Shown piece by piece: positions 52,867 to 61,401 of a DNA stretch of 64,000 bases (positions within the stretch are counted from its first letter, which is position 1; each line of letters opens with the position of its first letter). The notes under the pieces are model-generated. The model saw only the letters and a program-made list of their open reading frames with translations, was not told the DNA's origin and made no database searches. Both the position numbers and the translations under genes were made by a program. Where the stretch lies: positions 2,480,001 to 2,544,000 of the forward strand of contig CBDFIW010000003.1 of NCBI GenBank assembly GCA_965248255.1, read 5' to 3'. This stretch comes from JAKZVK01 sp965248255 (lineage in GTDB: Bacteria > Acidobacteriota > Terriglobia > Bryobacterales > UBA6623).

Positions 52867-53245
52867 GGGGACGCCGAATGTTCGCGGCGAACGTCAGAGT
52901 CTTAGAATAGCTTGCCGGTCGGGCTCCGGAGCGAAAGGCGAGATCGAAGAGATCGAAGGCCAAGTTGACGCGGCAACAGTGGGGGAACAAGAGCCGAGCA
53001 CGGCTCGGCTCGGCACGCCGCGGGCGTGCGCCACGGAAGTGGTACCCCGCATGCGGACGCATGCGGTCGGACGCTCCGGACGCTGGATTGACTTTTCCTT
53101 ACCCGCGACCTAGCATCAAGAAAAGCTCGCGATGTTCTGCCTTTTCCTTTGCTGTTGTAGCGGGCCGGCCTAGCGCCGGCGGTACCCGCGTTCGTTCGAT
53201 TCCCCATCGAAGGACTGACAACGGCATCAATAAGGAGAGGCTTTC
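52867..53245. other. Divergent intergenic region with dispersed repeat
   Basis: No gene. Besides the double-hairpin repeat at 52985-53040 there is an internal GGCGAGATCGAAGAGATCGAAGG direct repeat (about 52938-52960). Promoters for both flanking genes probably lie here but none is obvious. Confidence 0.5.
52985..53040 (-). repeat. Dispersed double-hairpin repeat, copy B
   Basis: The reverse complement reads GTGGCGCACGCCCGCGGCGTG, then CCGAGCCGAGCCGTGCTCGG and CTCTTGT, matching copy A at 17617-17670 at most positions. Both hairpins (GGCGCACGC/GCGTGCC and GAGCCGAGC/GCTCGGCTC) are kept. Confidence 0.75.
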
Positions 53246-53929
53246 ATGTTTTCGCCGATTCGTGAACAGATCGAGACGGTCTTCCGCAACGACCCCGCCG
53301 CACGTAGCAAGCTCGAGGTCCTGTTGTGCTATCCCGGGCTGCACGCAATCCTGCTGCATCGGTTGGCACATTGGTTTTTCAGTCGGAACTTCATCGTTCT
53401 CGCCCGTCTGATTTCGCATTTCTCACGCTGGATGACGGGCATCGAGATTCATCCCGGCGCCCGCATCGGCCGGCGGTTTTTTATCGATCACGGCATGGGG
53501 GTGGTGGTTGGCGAGACGGCCGAGATCGGCGACGACGTCTTGCTGTATCAGGGCGTGACCCTGGGCGGCACAGGTCATGAGAAGGGCAAGCGTCACCCGA
53601 CGCTGGGCAACCACGTGGTGATCGGCTCGGGCGCGAAGGTATTGGGCAGCATCGAAGTGGGCGATTGGGTGCGCGTAGGTGCGGGGTCGGTCGTCGTCAA
53701 ACCCGTCGAGGCGCACTCGACCGTGGTGGGCATCCCCGGCCGCATCGTTGCAGTCGGAGGCATCGCGGTGGCGGAGGAAGAACAGGAGTTGCTCGAGCAC
53801 GGACACCTGCCCGATCCCGTCGGCAACATGATCTCGAACCTCAACGAGCGAATGGCGCGGCTCGAAGCTGAAGTCCACGAAAAACGGGAGCAGCCCAACG
53901 GCCCCCTCGCCCGCATTCCGGGTGGGTGA
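53246..53929 (+). CDS. cysE: Serine O-acetyltransferase
   Basis: A 227-residue enzyme: serine plus acetyl-CoA to O-acetylserine, the precursor of cysteine. The short N-terminal helical domain is of the EpsC/plant-type form (FRNDPAARSKLEVLLCYPGL). The left-handed beta-helix follows: GARIGRRFFIDHGMGVVVGE (with the catalytic His in FIDHG), TAEIGDDVLLYQGVTLGGTG, KRHPTLGNHVVIGSGAKVLG. It starts ATG with AGGAGAGG upstream. It sits opposite the serine synthesis genes. Confidence 0.95.
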   Translation: MFSPIREQIETVFRNDPAARSKLEVLLCYPGLHAILLHRLAHWFFSRNFIVLARLISHFSRWMTGIEIHPGARIGRRFFIDHGMGVVVGETAEIGDDVLLYQGVTLGGTGHEKGKRHPTLGNHVVIGSGAKVLGSIEVGDWVRVGAGSVVVKPVEAHSTVVGIPGRIVAVGGIAVAEEEQELLEHGHLPDPVGNMISNLNERMARLEAEVHEKREQPNGPLARIPGG

Positions 53930-53932
53930 GAC

Positions 53933-55519
53933 TTGCCCGGCGCCGGTGACAGCGATCGCTTCCATCCCCCATCGATGCTGATCGGATACGTTAGCGACGA
54001 GAACGACCTCGCGCTCTCGGACGTCTCGGTTGAGTTTGAAGACGGGAGTGCCTCGGTGGAGGCGCGTTCACGTGCGAGCGGCGCGGTGTATGCCGATCTG
54101 ACGCCGGGAGACTACACCGCCCATCTCTCGCGGTCCGGCTACGGCGGAAAGCGAGTCCCTCTTACCGTCGCCGAGAGCCAACCCTACCGATTTCGCTTGC
54201 TGTCCGAACGCCTGCTGGGTTACGCCTGGCCGAAGTGGGTGAAGTCGGGTGGGGCGTCGGAGTTCCGAGTGCACTCACCCGAGGCCTACAAACTGGGGCT
54301 GTGGCGGTACGGTTACGAGAAGGAGTTCATTCGCAATCTCGGGTGGTTCGACGACCACGGTCCGCGCGCCACCGAGCAGTTGCTGCCGGACGGAGACTTC
54401 GTCGGTACGGGCGTTCAGTGGAACCGAGTCGGGTACGGCAGCCGCTGGCATCAGCAGCGGGTCATCGCACCGGACCGGTCCGGCCTCTACTACTTCCACG
54501 CCAAGACCGCTTCGGGCGAGTTCTTTTCCTTTCCTTGGATCGTCGAGCCCGCGCAGCCGAGCGCCAAGGTCGCCGTGCTTACCTCCAACATCACCTGGAA
54601 CGCCTACAACCGTTTCGGCGGACGCAGCAACTATGTCAATCAAGACGACCTTCCTCCTCGTCCCACGCTGCATGCTCGCCAAGACCTCAAGCGCTTCACA
54701 GATCCCGGCACATGGCCTTATGAGGAAACGACGCCGCCGATCTCATTCGACCGGCCGGAGGTCTTCAACTCAGTACCCGAGGACACGCGGATCACAGACC
54801 CGATCGAAGGCCGCTCGGCATCCGCGATGGCTCCCGGAGAATGGCGGCTTCTCGGTTGGCTCGAGCGAGAGGGTTTTGACTACGACCTGTACTCTGAAAC
54901 CGAACTTCACTTCGGCAACCTGCCGCTCGAGAGTTACCGCGTGCTCGTGCTCAACACCCATCCCGAGTACTGGTCACGCGAGATGTACCTCCGAGTCAAG
55001 CGCTGGGTGTTCGAGCAAGGCGGCAGGCTGATGTACCTGGGCGGTTGTGGGCTCTACGCTGAGGTCGAGTTTTCTGACGAGTCCACCATGGTTTGCCGCC
55101 AAGAGGGGAGATCGGACTTGCGAGGCGAATCGGAAGCGAACCTGTTGGGAGTGGCCTACACACACTCCGGCTTCCAGAGCGGCGCGCCCTACCGTGTCGT
55201 GGACGATACACACTGGGTCTTCGATGGTACCGGCCTGAAGAACGGCGATCTCTTCGGCCGGCGTAGCTTGCACGAGCGCTGTCCCGGCGGGGCGTCGGGC
55301 CACGAGCTGGACAAAGTACATGCTGACTCACCCCCGAATCTCCACCGCTTAGCCAAGGGCGACAACCCGGACAGCCAAGGCGCGGACATGACGATCTTCG
55401 AAACGCCGAGCGGCGGAGCCGTCTTCGCCGCGGGCTCTCTGTGCTGGACGCTGTCGATTATCGTCGACGACGGTGTCTCCGCGGTCACGGCCAACGTCCT
55501 CAGACGCTTCCTAGCGTAG
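53933..55519 (+). CDS. N,N-dimethylformamidase beta-subunit-like protein
   Basis: A 528-residue protein resembling the large subunit of N,N-dimethylformamidase. An N-terminal carboxypeptidase-regulatory-like strand set (LIGYVSDENDLALSDVSVEF) leads into a beta-sandwich and the family core: VLTSNITWNAYNRFGGRSNY, EGFDYDLYSETELHFG, NTHPEYWSREMYLRV and GGRLMYLGGCGLY. The DMFase iron site (Tyr/Tyr/Glu) would lie in the ITWNAYNRFGG and ETELH segments. No small alpha subunit is adjacent, so activity on DMF is doubtful; this is a broad family of unknown amidases. The TTG start lies 4 nt after cysE; an ATG at 53975 is the alternative. Confidence 0.75.
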   Translation: MPGAGDSDRFHPPSMLIGYVSDENDLALSDVSVEFEDGSASVEARSRASGAVYADLTPGDYTAHLSRSGYGGKRVPLTVAESQPYRFRLLSERLLGYAWPKWVKSGGASEFRVHSPEAYKLGLWRYGYEKEFIRNLGWFDDHGPRATEQLLPDGDFVGTGVQWNRVGYGSRWHQQRVIAPDRSGLYYFHAKTASGEFFSFPWIVEPAQPSAKVAVLTSNITWNAYNRFGGRSNYVNQDDLPPRPTLHARQDLKRFTDPGTWPYEETTPPISFDRPEVFNSVPEDTRITDPIEGRSASAMAPGEWRLLGWLEREGFDYDLYSETELHFGNLPLESYRVLVLNTHPEYWSREMYLRVKRWVFEQGGRLMYLGGCGLYAEVEFSDESTMVCRQEGRSDLRGESEANLLGVAYTHSGFQSGAPYRVVDDTHWVFDGTGLKNGDLFGRRSLHERCPGGASGHELDKVHADSPPNLHRLAKGDNPDSQGADMTIFETPSGGAVFAAGSLCWTLSIIVDDGVSAVTANVLRRFLA

Positions 55520-55636
55520 GGGCTCGCGTGCGGCGTCGATCGCACGGCACACCGGTCCACGTTACAATCATGCCGGTCGGGTGACGGCGTCCTCGGACCA
55601 GGACAGCTTCAAAAAGCGGACGCAATAGGGGGACTT

Positions 55637-56827
55637 GTGCGGAAGCTCGAACGTTCCTGGCAACACGGCGTAACGAGGCGCGGCGCGGTCGGAAGCCTAG
55701 CCGGGTTCCTGGCCGGATCGCCTCTGCTCCTCGCCCAGCAAGATCCCTTTCGAGACCACAGCCGTGTGCCGGGCATCGATGAGCTCGTGACGGCCTTTGA
55801 TTTCGAGGCTGCCGCCTACCGGAAACTGCCTCGCGCGGCATACGACTACACGGCCTACGGCGGCGCCGGCGAGTTCACCTTGCGTCGTAACCGCGAGGCG
55901 TTCAACTGGGTCGAGCTCGTGCCCAAGGGAGTGGTGGACGTTGCCCAAATCGAGACCGCGACTGAGATCCTGGGCACGAAGTTGAACTTCCCGATCATGG
56001 TCGCGCCGACAGCAGGCCACGTCGCGCTTCATCCCGATGGGGAGACGGCGACTTACCAGGGGAGCACGGCGGCAGCCGAAACGCCGATGATCGTGAGCGG
56101 CGTCGCCAGCATGCCGATCGACAAGATAGCGCAGGCGGCGAGCGGCCCACTGTGGTATCAGCTCTACCCGCGGCAACAAATCGAGGCGAACCGCGAGCCA
56201 CTCGACGAGGCCCAGACGGGGGGCTGCCAGGTGGTCGTTGTCACAGTGGATCAGGAGGCTGCGTACTACGAGAGGGCACTGCACTACCGTAACCTCTCGA
56301 TTCGCAGGGGCCGCCGTCCCCGCCGGCGTCGGCGCGAAGATCTCAACCGCTATCGCGTGCCGACCAAGAGGTTCTGGTATGAATGGAAACTGTTCGACCA
56401 GCTCCGTCCTCTCGTCACCGTGCCGATGCTGGCGAAAGGAGTCCTGACGGCCGAAGACGCCCGCCGCTGCGTTGAACAGGGCCTCGATGGAATTGTGGTG
56501 TCTAACCACGGGGGCCGCGCCTTGGACTATAGCCCCTCTAGTCTGGAGGTCCTGCCCGAAATCGTCGATGCGGTCGGCGGCCGGGTCCCGGTGCTGGTAG
56601 ACAGTGGCTTCCGCCGCGGGAGCGACATCCTCAAGGCTCTGGCGTTCGGCGCCTCGGCCGTTTGCCTGGGCCGCGTGCCGCGCTGGGGTTTAGGGTCGTT
56701 CGGCGCACCGGGCGTGCAACGCGTTCTCGAAATCCTGCAGGCCGAGTTGGTACTAGCCATGGCGCACACCGGCCGGCCCTCCCTTTCTTCGATCGACCGA
56801 ACGCTGGTAAGGACGGACTGGCCGTGA
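55637..56827 (+). CDS. FMN-dependent alpha-hydroxy-acid dehydrogenase, exported (first of pair)
   Basis: A 396-residue TIM-barrel flavoprotein of the L-lactate dehydrogenase/glycolate oxidase family. TRRGAVGSLAGFLAGSPLL is a twin-arginine signal, so it should work outside the cytoplasm. Active-site residues are visible: Tyr in LWYQLYPRQ, Lys in MLAKGVLTAEDA, His and Arg in VVSNHGGRALD, and the FMN phosphate loops DSGFRRGSD and LGRVPRWGL. The substrate is an (S)-2-hydroxy acid. GTG start with AGGGGG upstream. It overlaps the next gene by GTGA. Confidence 0.87.
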   Translation: MRKLERSWQHGVTRRGAVGSLAGFLAGSPLLLAQQDPFRDHSRVPGIDELVTAFDFEAAAYRKLPRAAYDYTAYGGAGEFTLRRNREAFNWVELVPKGVVDVAQIETATEILGTKLNFPIMVAPTAGHVALHPDGETATYQGSTAAAETPMIVSGVASMPIDKIAQAASGPLWYQLYPRQQIEANREPLDEAQTGGCQVVVVTVDQEAAYYERALHYRNLSIRRGRRPRRRRREDLNRYRVPTKRFWYEWKLFDQLRPLVTVPMLAKGVLTAEDARRCVEQGLDGIVVSNHGGRALDYSPSSLEVLPEIVDAVGGRVPVLVDSGFRRGSDILKALAFGASAVCLGRVPRWGLGSFGAPGVQRVLEILQAELVLAMAHTGRPSLSSIDRTLVRTDWP

Positions 56828-57921
56828 GCGGGAAACCCTTTGGCAGACGCCAAGCCTTGGCCGGCTTCGGTTCCCTGTTGGCTGCGTCTCCGCTGTTGCA
56901 AGCGCAGCAGGCGCCGCAACTGATCGGCGAAGCGCCAGGCCGAATTGCGCCGCTGGAGGAGTTGATCAACACGCTTGAATTCGAAGCCATGGCCGAGCGC
57001 AAACTCGACAGCGGCGCCTACGCGGCGATTGCTGGAGGCGACCGCAAGGGCTTCGAACGCATTACTTTCCGGCCGCGCCTGATGGTCAACCTGCTGAACC
57101 TGGATCTGAGTACGGAGCTGTTTGGTGAAACGATGTTCGCGCCGATCCTAGTCGGCCCGGCGTCACGCCAGAAGCGGTTCCATCCCGAGGGCGAGCTGGC
57201 CATGGCGCGCGGTGCTTCGGCGGCGGAAACCGCGATGGTGGTCGCCGACCGCTCCGATGTCCCCATCGAGGAGATCGCCGCACAGACGGAAACGCTGCTT
57301 TGGTACCAGGTTTATCCGGAACCCGCGGCCGGCGATGTTCTGACCCGCATTCGACAAGCCGTCAAAGCAGGCTGCAAGGCTGTCTGCTTTACTGTGGGCA
57401 CGCCCTATCAGCCGCGTGGGGTGGGCGGGTATCCCCGGCTGTCTGAGCTGGCGGCGATGGGCAATCCCGCACTGAACTGGGCCTATGTCGAGCGGATACG
57501 CCAAGAGATTACCGCCCCGTTGTTGCTTAAGGGCATCATGAGTCCCGACGAAGCCCGGACGGCGGTCGAAAAGGGCGTCCACGGGATCGTCGTTTCGAAC
57601 CACGGCGGCCGCTTTGTGGAGGGACTAGCCGACCCCATCACCGTACTCCCCGCCATCGCGGATGTCGTCGGCGAACAGGTTCCCATCCTCATCGACGGAG
57701 GTTTCCGGCGGGGCAGCGATATTGTGAAGGCGCTCGCGCTCGGGGCGAGCGGCGTTCTCATCGGACGGCCCGTGCTGTGGGGTCTAGCGGCCTACGGAGC
57801 CGGCGGCGTTCGGACCGTGCTGGAGCTTCTGCAAACCGAGCTTGCGAGAGACATGGCCATGTGCGGTGCGGCGAATGCCCGGGCGCTCAGCCGGGAGTTC
57901 GTCAAGATTGACCGGCGGTGA
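56824..57921 (+). CDS. FMN-dependent alpha-hydroxy-acid dehydrogenase, exported (second of pair)
   Basis: A 365-residue paralogue of the previous gene, starting with a GTG that overlaps its stop (GTGA). GRRQALAGFGSLLAASPLL is a twin-arginine signal. LWYQVYPEP, LLLKGIMSPDEA, VVSNHGGRFVEG and DGGFRRGSDIVKA keep the FMN/active-site residues. The N-terminal substrate segment that normally contains an aromatic D-Y-Y is reduced (GAYAAIAGGDRKGFER), so substrate use may differ from the first copy. Tandem duplication followed by divergence is the likely origin. Confidence 0.86.
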   Translation: MSGKPFGRRQALAGFGSLLAASPLLQAQQAPQLIGEAPGRIAPLEELINTLEFEAMAERKLDSGAYAAIAGGDRKGFERITFRPRLMVNLLNLDLSTELFGETMFAPILVGPASRQKRFHPEGELAMARGASAAETAMVVADRSDVPIEEIAAQTETLLWYQVYPEPAAGDVLTRIRQAVKAGCKAVCFTVGTPYQPRGVGGYPRLSELAAMGNPALNWAYVERIRQEITAPLLLKGIMSPDEARTAVEKGVHGIVVSNHGGRFVEGLADPITVLPAIADVVGEQVPILIDGGFRRGSDIVKALALGASGVLIGRPVLWGLAAYGAGGVRTVLELLQTELARDMAMCGAANARALSREFVKIDRR

Positions 57922-58012
57922 CTGCCGGTCGCGTAACGCGGTGGCGACGTTATACTGTCCTAGGAGACCGAGTCGAGAATGCTGTACAAACGGTATTCGG
58001 CCGGGAGCTAAG

Positions 58013-59080
58013 GTGAAGCAATCACGATTGTCGGCCCTCGCGGGCCTCTGTCTCGCCGGCTTGAGTGCCTGCGGCAGCAACAACGACCCGGGCCCGACAG
58101 CTTTGTTGACGGCGGAACGCTCGTCACCCTGGGTCTACGTCACCAACGAGGCCTCGGGAGACCTGAGCGTCATTGACTCGGCTTCCCACCGTGTGCTGGC
58201 AACGGTTCCCCTGGGAAAGCGCCCCCGTGGCATTCGGTTCAGTCCGGACAAGAAGACGATTTATGTCGCCTTGAGCGGATCTCCCTTCGCCGGTCCGGGT
58301 GTGGACAGGGAAACCCTGCCCCCCGCAGACAAGAGGGCGGACGGAATTGGCGTCTTTGACATTCAGCAAAACAAGCTCATCAAGATCTTGGATGGCGGTT
58401 CCGATCCCGAGCAGTTAGCGGTAAGCCGTGACGGGACCAAACTGTATGTGGCCAACGAAGACGTGGGCTTGGCCAGCATCGTGGACGTCGCAAGCAACCG
58501 CGTCATCAAAACGCTCCCGGTGGGCGAGGAGCCCGAAGGCGTGGCCATCAGCCCGGACGGAAAGACGGTTTACGTGACCTCGGAAAGCGAGAGTAAGGTT
58601 TTCGTAATCGACACCGAGACGGACACTGTTGTCAAGAGTTTCCAAGTGGGCCTCAGACCTCGCACGGCCGCTTTTTCCCCTGATGGATCCCGAGCCTGGA
58701 TCACCTCTGAGAGAGGTGAGTCCGTATCGGTAGTGGATACAGCCGGTCACGAGGTGATCCACACGATCCAGCTCACGGGTGAGGCGGGTGAGACTGTCAG
58801 GCCCATGGGGATCGCTGTCGCGCCGGATGGCCAGAAGATCTATGTGACCACGGGCCGCGGCCACAGGGTGGTTGTCATCGACACGTCCACCCATCAAGCA
58901 ACAGGATCCTTCGAGGTGGGTGAACGGCCGTGGGGCATCGCGATTACACCGGATGGCAAGACCTTGTACACCGCCAACGGTCCGTCGAATGACGTATCGG
59001 TGGTGGATGTGGAGACCCAACAGGTCGTCACGAGAATCCAGGTTGGAGACCGCCCTTGGGGTGTGGCGATCTTGCCGTAG
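58013..59080 (+). CDS. YVTN-type beta-propeller lipoprotein
   Basis: A 355-residue protein. GTG start with GGGAG upstream; the N-terminus is a signal peptide ending in LSAC, a good lipobox. The mature part is seven or so 40-residue blades with the YVTN pattern (WVYVTNEASGDLSVIDSASH, YVANEDVGLASIVDVASNRV, YVTSESESKVFVIDTETDTV, YTANGPSNDVSVVDVETQQV). These surface propellers bind ligands or partners; no enzymatic residues are seen. It lies 91 nt after the second FMN oxidase on the same strand. Confidence 0.85.
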   Translation: MKQSRLSALAGLCLAGLSACGSNNDPGPTALLTAERSSPWVYVTNEASGDLSVIDSASHRVLATVPLGKRPRGIRFSPDKKTIYVALSGSPFAGPGVDRETLPPADKRADGIGVFDIQQNKLIKILDGGSDPEQLAVSRDGTKLYVANEDVGLASIVDVASNRVIKTLPVGEEPEGVAISPDGKTVYVTSESESKVFVIDTETDTVVKSFQVGLRPRTAAFSPDGSRAWITSERGESVSVVDTAGHEVIHTIQLTGEAGETVRPMGIAVAPDGQKIYVTTGRGHRVVVIDTSTHQATGSFEVGERPWGIAITPDGKTLYTANGPSNDVSVVDVETQQVVTRIQVGDRPWGVAILP

Positions 59081-59275
59081 ATCCTCGTAGTATCCCGAAC
59101 CTCGATCGGCACGTTCATCGGCAAGTTCATGGTGGCGCGGTGAGGTCCTGGCGCGCGGCCGGGCGACAACCACTCCGCCTTCACACCCTTCTCGTACCCC
59201 TTGACATGCCAATGCCACGCTTGCCCGCCCAAGGGACGGGATGGCATGCTGGGAAGCAAGGCCCTACAAGGTTAT

Positions 59276-59352
59276 GGGCGCGTAGCTCAGGCGGATAGAG
59301 CATCTGCCTTCTAAGCAGAGGGTCGCAGGTTCGAGTCCTGCCGCGCCTACCA
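59276..59352 (+). tRNA. tRNA-Arg (anticodon UCU)
   Basis: 77 nt with encoded CCA. The acceptor stem GGGCGCG pairs with CGCGCCT (one G-U pair). D arm GCTC...GAGC, anticodon stem TCTGC/GCAGA around CTTCTAA (anticodon TCT, reading AGA) and T arm GCAGG-TTCGAGT-CCTGC are all complete. An integrase gene follows 90 bp downstream, so the 3' end may be an attachment site. Confidence 0.95.
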
Positions 59353-59441
59353 TTCTTTTCAATAAGTTACAGACCCACGCCAGCCGCGAGTCCCATTTTT
59401 GTGACGCGGATTGTGACGTAACCCCTCCCGACCGGCACACT

Positions 59442-60536
59442 TCAGTTCACCTCCGCCGCCTTCTCCAAGTCCTCCGACCTGGCGCTCATCAACCCAGAGG
59501 ACAGCTTTTCGACCGCCTCGCGCTTGGCCTTCATTCGCACGTGGCTGTAATGCTCCAGCATGCGCCGCGACAGGTGCCCGGCAATCGCCATCAGCGTGGC
59601 GTCAGGTGCTCCGGCTTCGGCCAGCTCCGTAATCGCCGTGTGACGCAGGTCGTGGAACCGGAACCCTTCAAGCCCGGCGGCCTTCCTCAGATTCCTCCAT
59701 GCGCTTCGCCAGCTCTTCTGATGACGAGTGGGGTCGATGCGCCCGTGCTGGCAGGCCGGGAAAACATAGTGCTCCGGGTCGGCGCACCCCAGTGCCTCCG
59801 CTCGCTTGCGCAGACGGACCAACGCCTCCACGGCGTCGTCGTTCAAGGGAATCGTTCTTCGTCCCGTGTCGTTCTTGCTGCGCTCGACGATCAGAACCTT
59901 TTGAACAGATCCACGTTCTTCCACTTCAAGTTCTTCAACTCGACTCCCCGGCAGGTCGTACTCACCGCCAAGGTTGCCGCACAGTGGGCGACCATCCAGC
60001 TCGGCCTTTGGCCAGCGGTCATGAACAGAAGCTGCTTCTGCTCCTGCGTCAACGCCCTGCCGATGTGCGTCGCCTCGGGGTACGGCGTCACGTCCTCGGC
60101 CAGCATCGTCCAGCGCTTGGCTTTCTTGAGCATGTGCTGCAGAACGCCGACTTCCATGTTGATGGTACGGTCGGACACACCTTTGTCCGTTCTGAACTGT
60201 TGGTACGCGGCGATGTCTTCTGCTGTGACTCGCCCCAGAGCCGTGTTGTCGAAGTAGCGCTTCAAAGGGCGCAGTCTCTCCGTCTCGAACTGAATCGTGC
60301 GCTCGGCCACCCGTTTCTCGCGCCCTTGAAGGTATTGGGCGGCGGCGTCGCCAAACCGAAGGCGGGAGTAAGTCTTTCCGGTCCGAGCAGCCACTTTGCC
60401 TGCCTGGATCTTGGCCACCAGCTCCTTCTCGATATTCCGAGCTTCGCGCCGATCGGTGGTCTTGAGCGACTCTCGATAGCGGACTCCATCGACGGTTACC
60501 CGCCCACCAAGTTTTGTCTCGCTTCCACAGAGCCAT
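59442..60536 (-). pseudogene. Tyrosine recombinase/integrase beside tRNA-Arg, two frameshifts
   Basis: The ATG at 60534-60536 (GAGGAGG upstream) begins MALWKRDKTWWA. After about 12 codons the frame must change (near 60500) to continue VTVDGVRYRESLKTTDRREA and the core-binding domain. It must change back near 59905 (NVDLFKRF-stop / SVQKVLIVERSKNDTG). Together the parts make a complete site-specific recombinase: Arg in TCRGVELKNL, Lys in the beta-hairpin, HDLRHTAITELAE, GHLSRRMLEHYSH with the nucleophilic Tyr. Two indels make it inactive unless they are sequencing errors. It is oriented toward the tRNA. Confidence 0.85.
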
Positions 60537-60548
60537 ACGCTTACCTCC

Positions 60549-60737
60549 TCACGAACTTGCTTCAGCAGGCTTCCTGCGATGTGTGTGCTTCTTACCGCTG
60601 CCCTTTGGCCGGCCACCCTTCTTGCCGTTCTCGCGGGCGATCTCCTGGAGCCGTTCCAGCCCCAACCGCTTGAGACGGGCTTTGTAGGAGCGCTTGCCGA
60701 GCCAACTGGTGAAGCACCGCACCTCGGTCTGAGTCAT
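60549..60737 (-). CDS. Small basic protein preceding the integrase, possible excisionase/regulator
   Basis: A 62-residue protein (MTQTEVRCFTSWLGKRSYKA, then RLKRLGLERLQEIARENGKK ending in GGRPKGSGKK). The TGA is followed directly by GAGGAGG and the integrase ATG, so the two form one transcription unit. GRPKGSGKK resembles an AT-hook-type or basic DNA-binding tail. I recognise no named family. Position suggests a control or excision role. Confidence 0.7.
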   Translation of the reverse strand: MTQTEVRCFTSWLGKRSYKARLKRLGLERLQEIARENGKKGGRPKGSGKKHTHRRKPAEASS

Positions 60738-60743
60738 ATCTAT

Positions 60744-60772
60744 ATCCTAAGCTCTTTAGGTTATTCTGTCAA
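60744..60772 (-). promoter_or_regulatory. Promoter with overlapping inverted repeat upstream of the small gene and integrase
   Basis: On the minus strand TTGACA (60767-60772), exactly 17 nt, then TAGGAT (60744-60749); the ATG follows 6 nt after the -10 box, so the mRNA is nearly leaderless. CCTAA-agagc-TTAGG (60746-60760) overlaps the -10 box and is a likely operator. Confidence 0.75.
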
Positions 60773-61388
60773 CCGCCCTGGTGCCGACTTGCGACAGACG
60801 CCCGCCTCGAATCAGGGCGGAGCGCGGCTTCATGACGAGGGCCCAGCGGTCCCGCGCCGGGGTTGCGTACCGTTGCACGCTAGGTAAAGGGAGGAGAATG
60901 GTGAGGGCGGGATAGAATGGTCAGACAGCTACCGAGAAACAATTTCCCATTGAGCGATCAGGGGATCAGAGCCTCCGCGACCCGGTCGCCGAGCTGGACC
61001 AAATCTAGTCCCATCAGTGGGCTACCGAGACTCTGGGTCGATTCCGAGTGACATCGGTTGTTCGCGACACCTATCCGCTAAGAGGTAGATTTGGCGGCTC
61101 GATCCGACGCTTTGGAGTGGCAACCGACATCTGCGGACCGTCGCTCCTTTCCTGACAGCTATTGAGTGGCGGTACAATCTAGCCGTCGATGATCGGCCAG
61201 ACCATCTTTCCTCGTTGCACTGAAGCTCCTAGCCGCGCACTTGCTCAACGATGGGGAGGCCAGGTCGCGTCGGCGAGCAGGTCGATAACTGACACGCTCG
61301 GTTGATATCGTCGATCAGCGGGCGGCGGCAGAATCTGTGCGTCGCAGTGTCTCTGCAATGAGGCGAGTTCAAGGCTACCGGAACCTTG
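60773..61388. other. Intergenic region
   Basis: About 615 bp with no supported gene on either strand. It lies upstream of the interrupted esterase gene and probably contains its promoter. No clear terminator or repeat was seen. Confidence 0.5.
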
Positions 61389-61401
61389 ATGGTGTTGCTT
61401 A
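61389..61401 (+). pseudogene. Native 5' end of the erythromycin-esterase-family gene, cut off by IS630
   Basis: ATGGTGTTGCTTA: an ATG and four codons' worth of sequence, ending at the TA target. Joined to 62498 it reads MVLLKLIPIVVLATVLVA, a normal signal peptide, in frame with the downstream gene. Confidence 0.8.
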
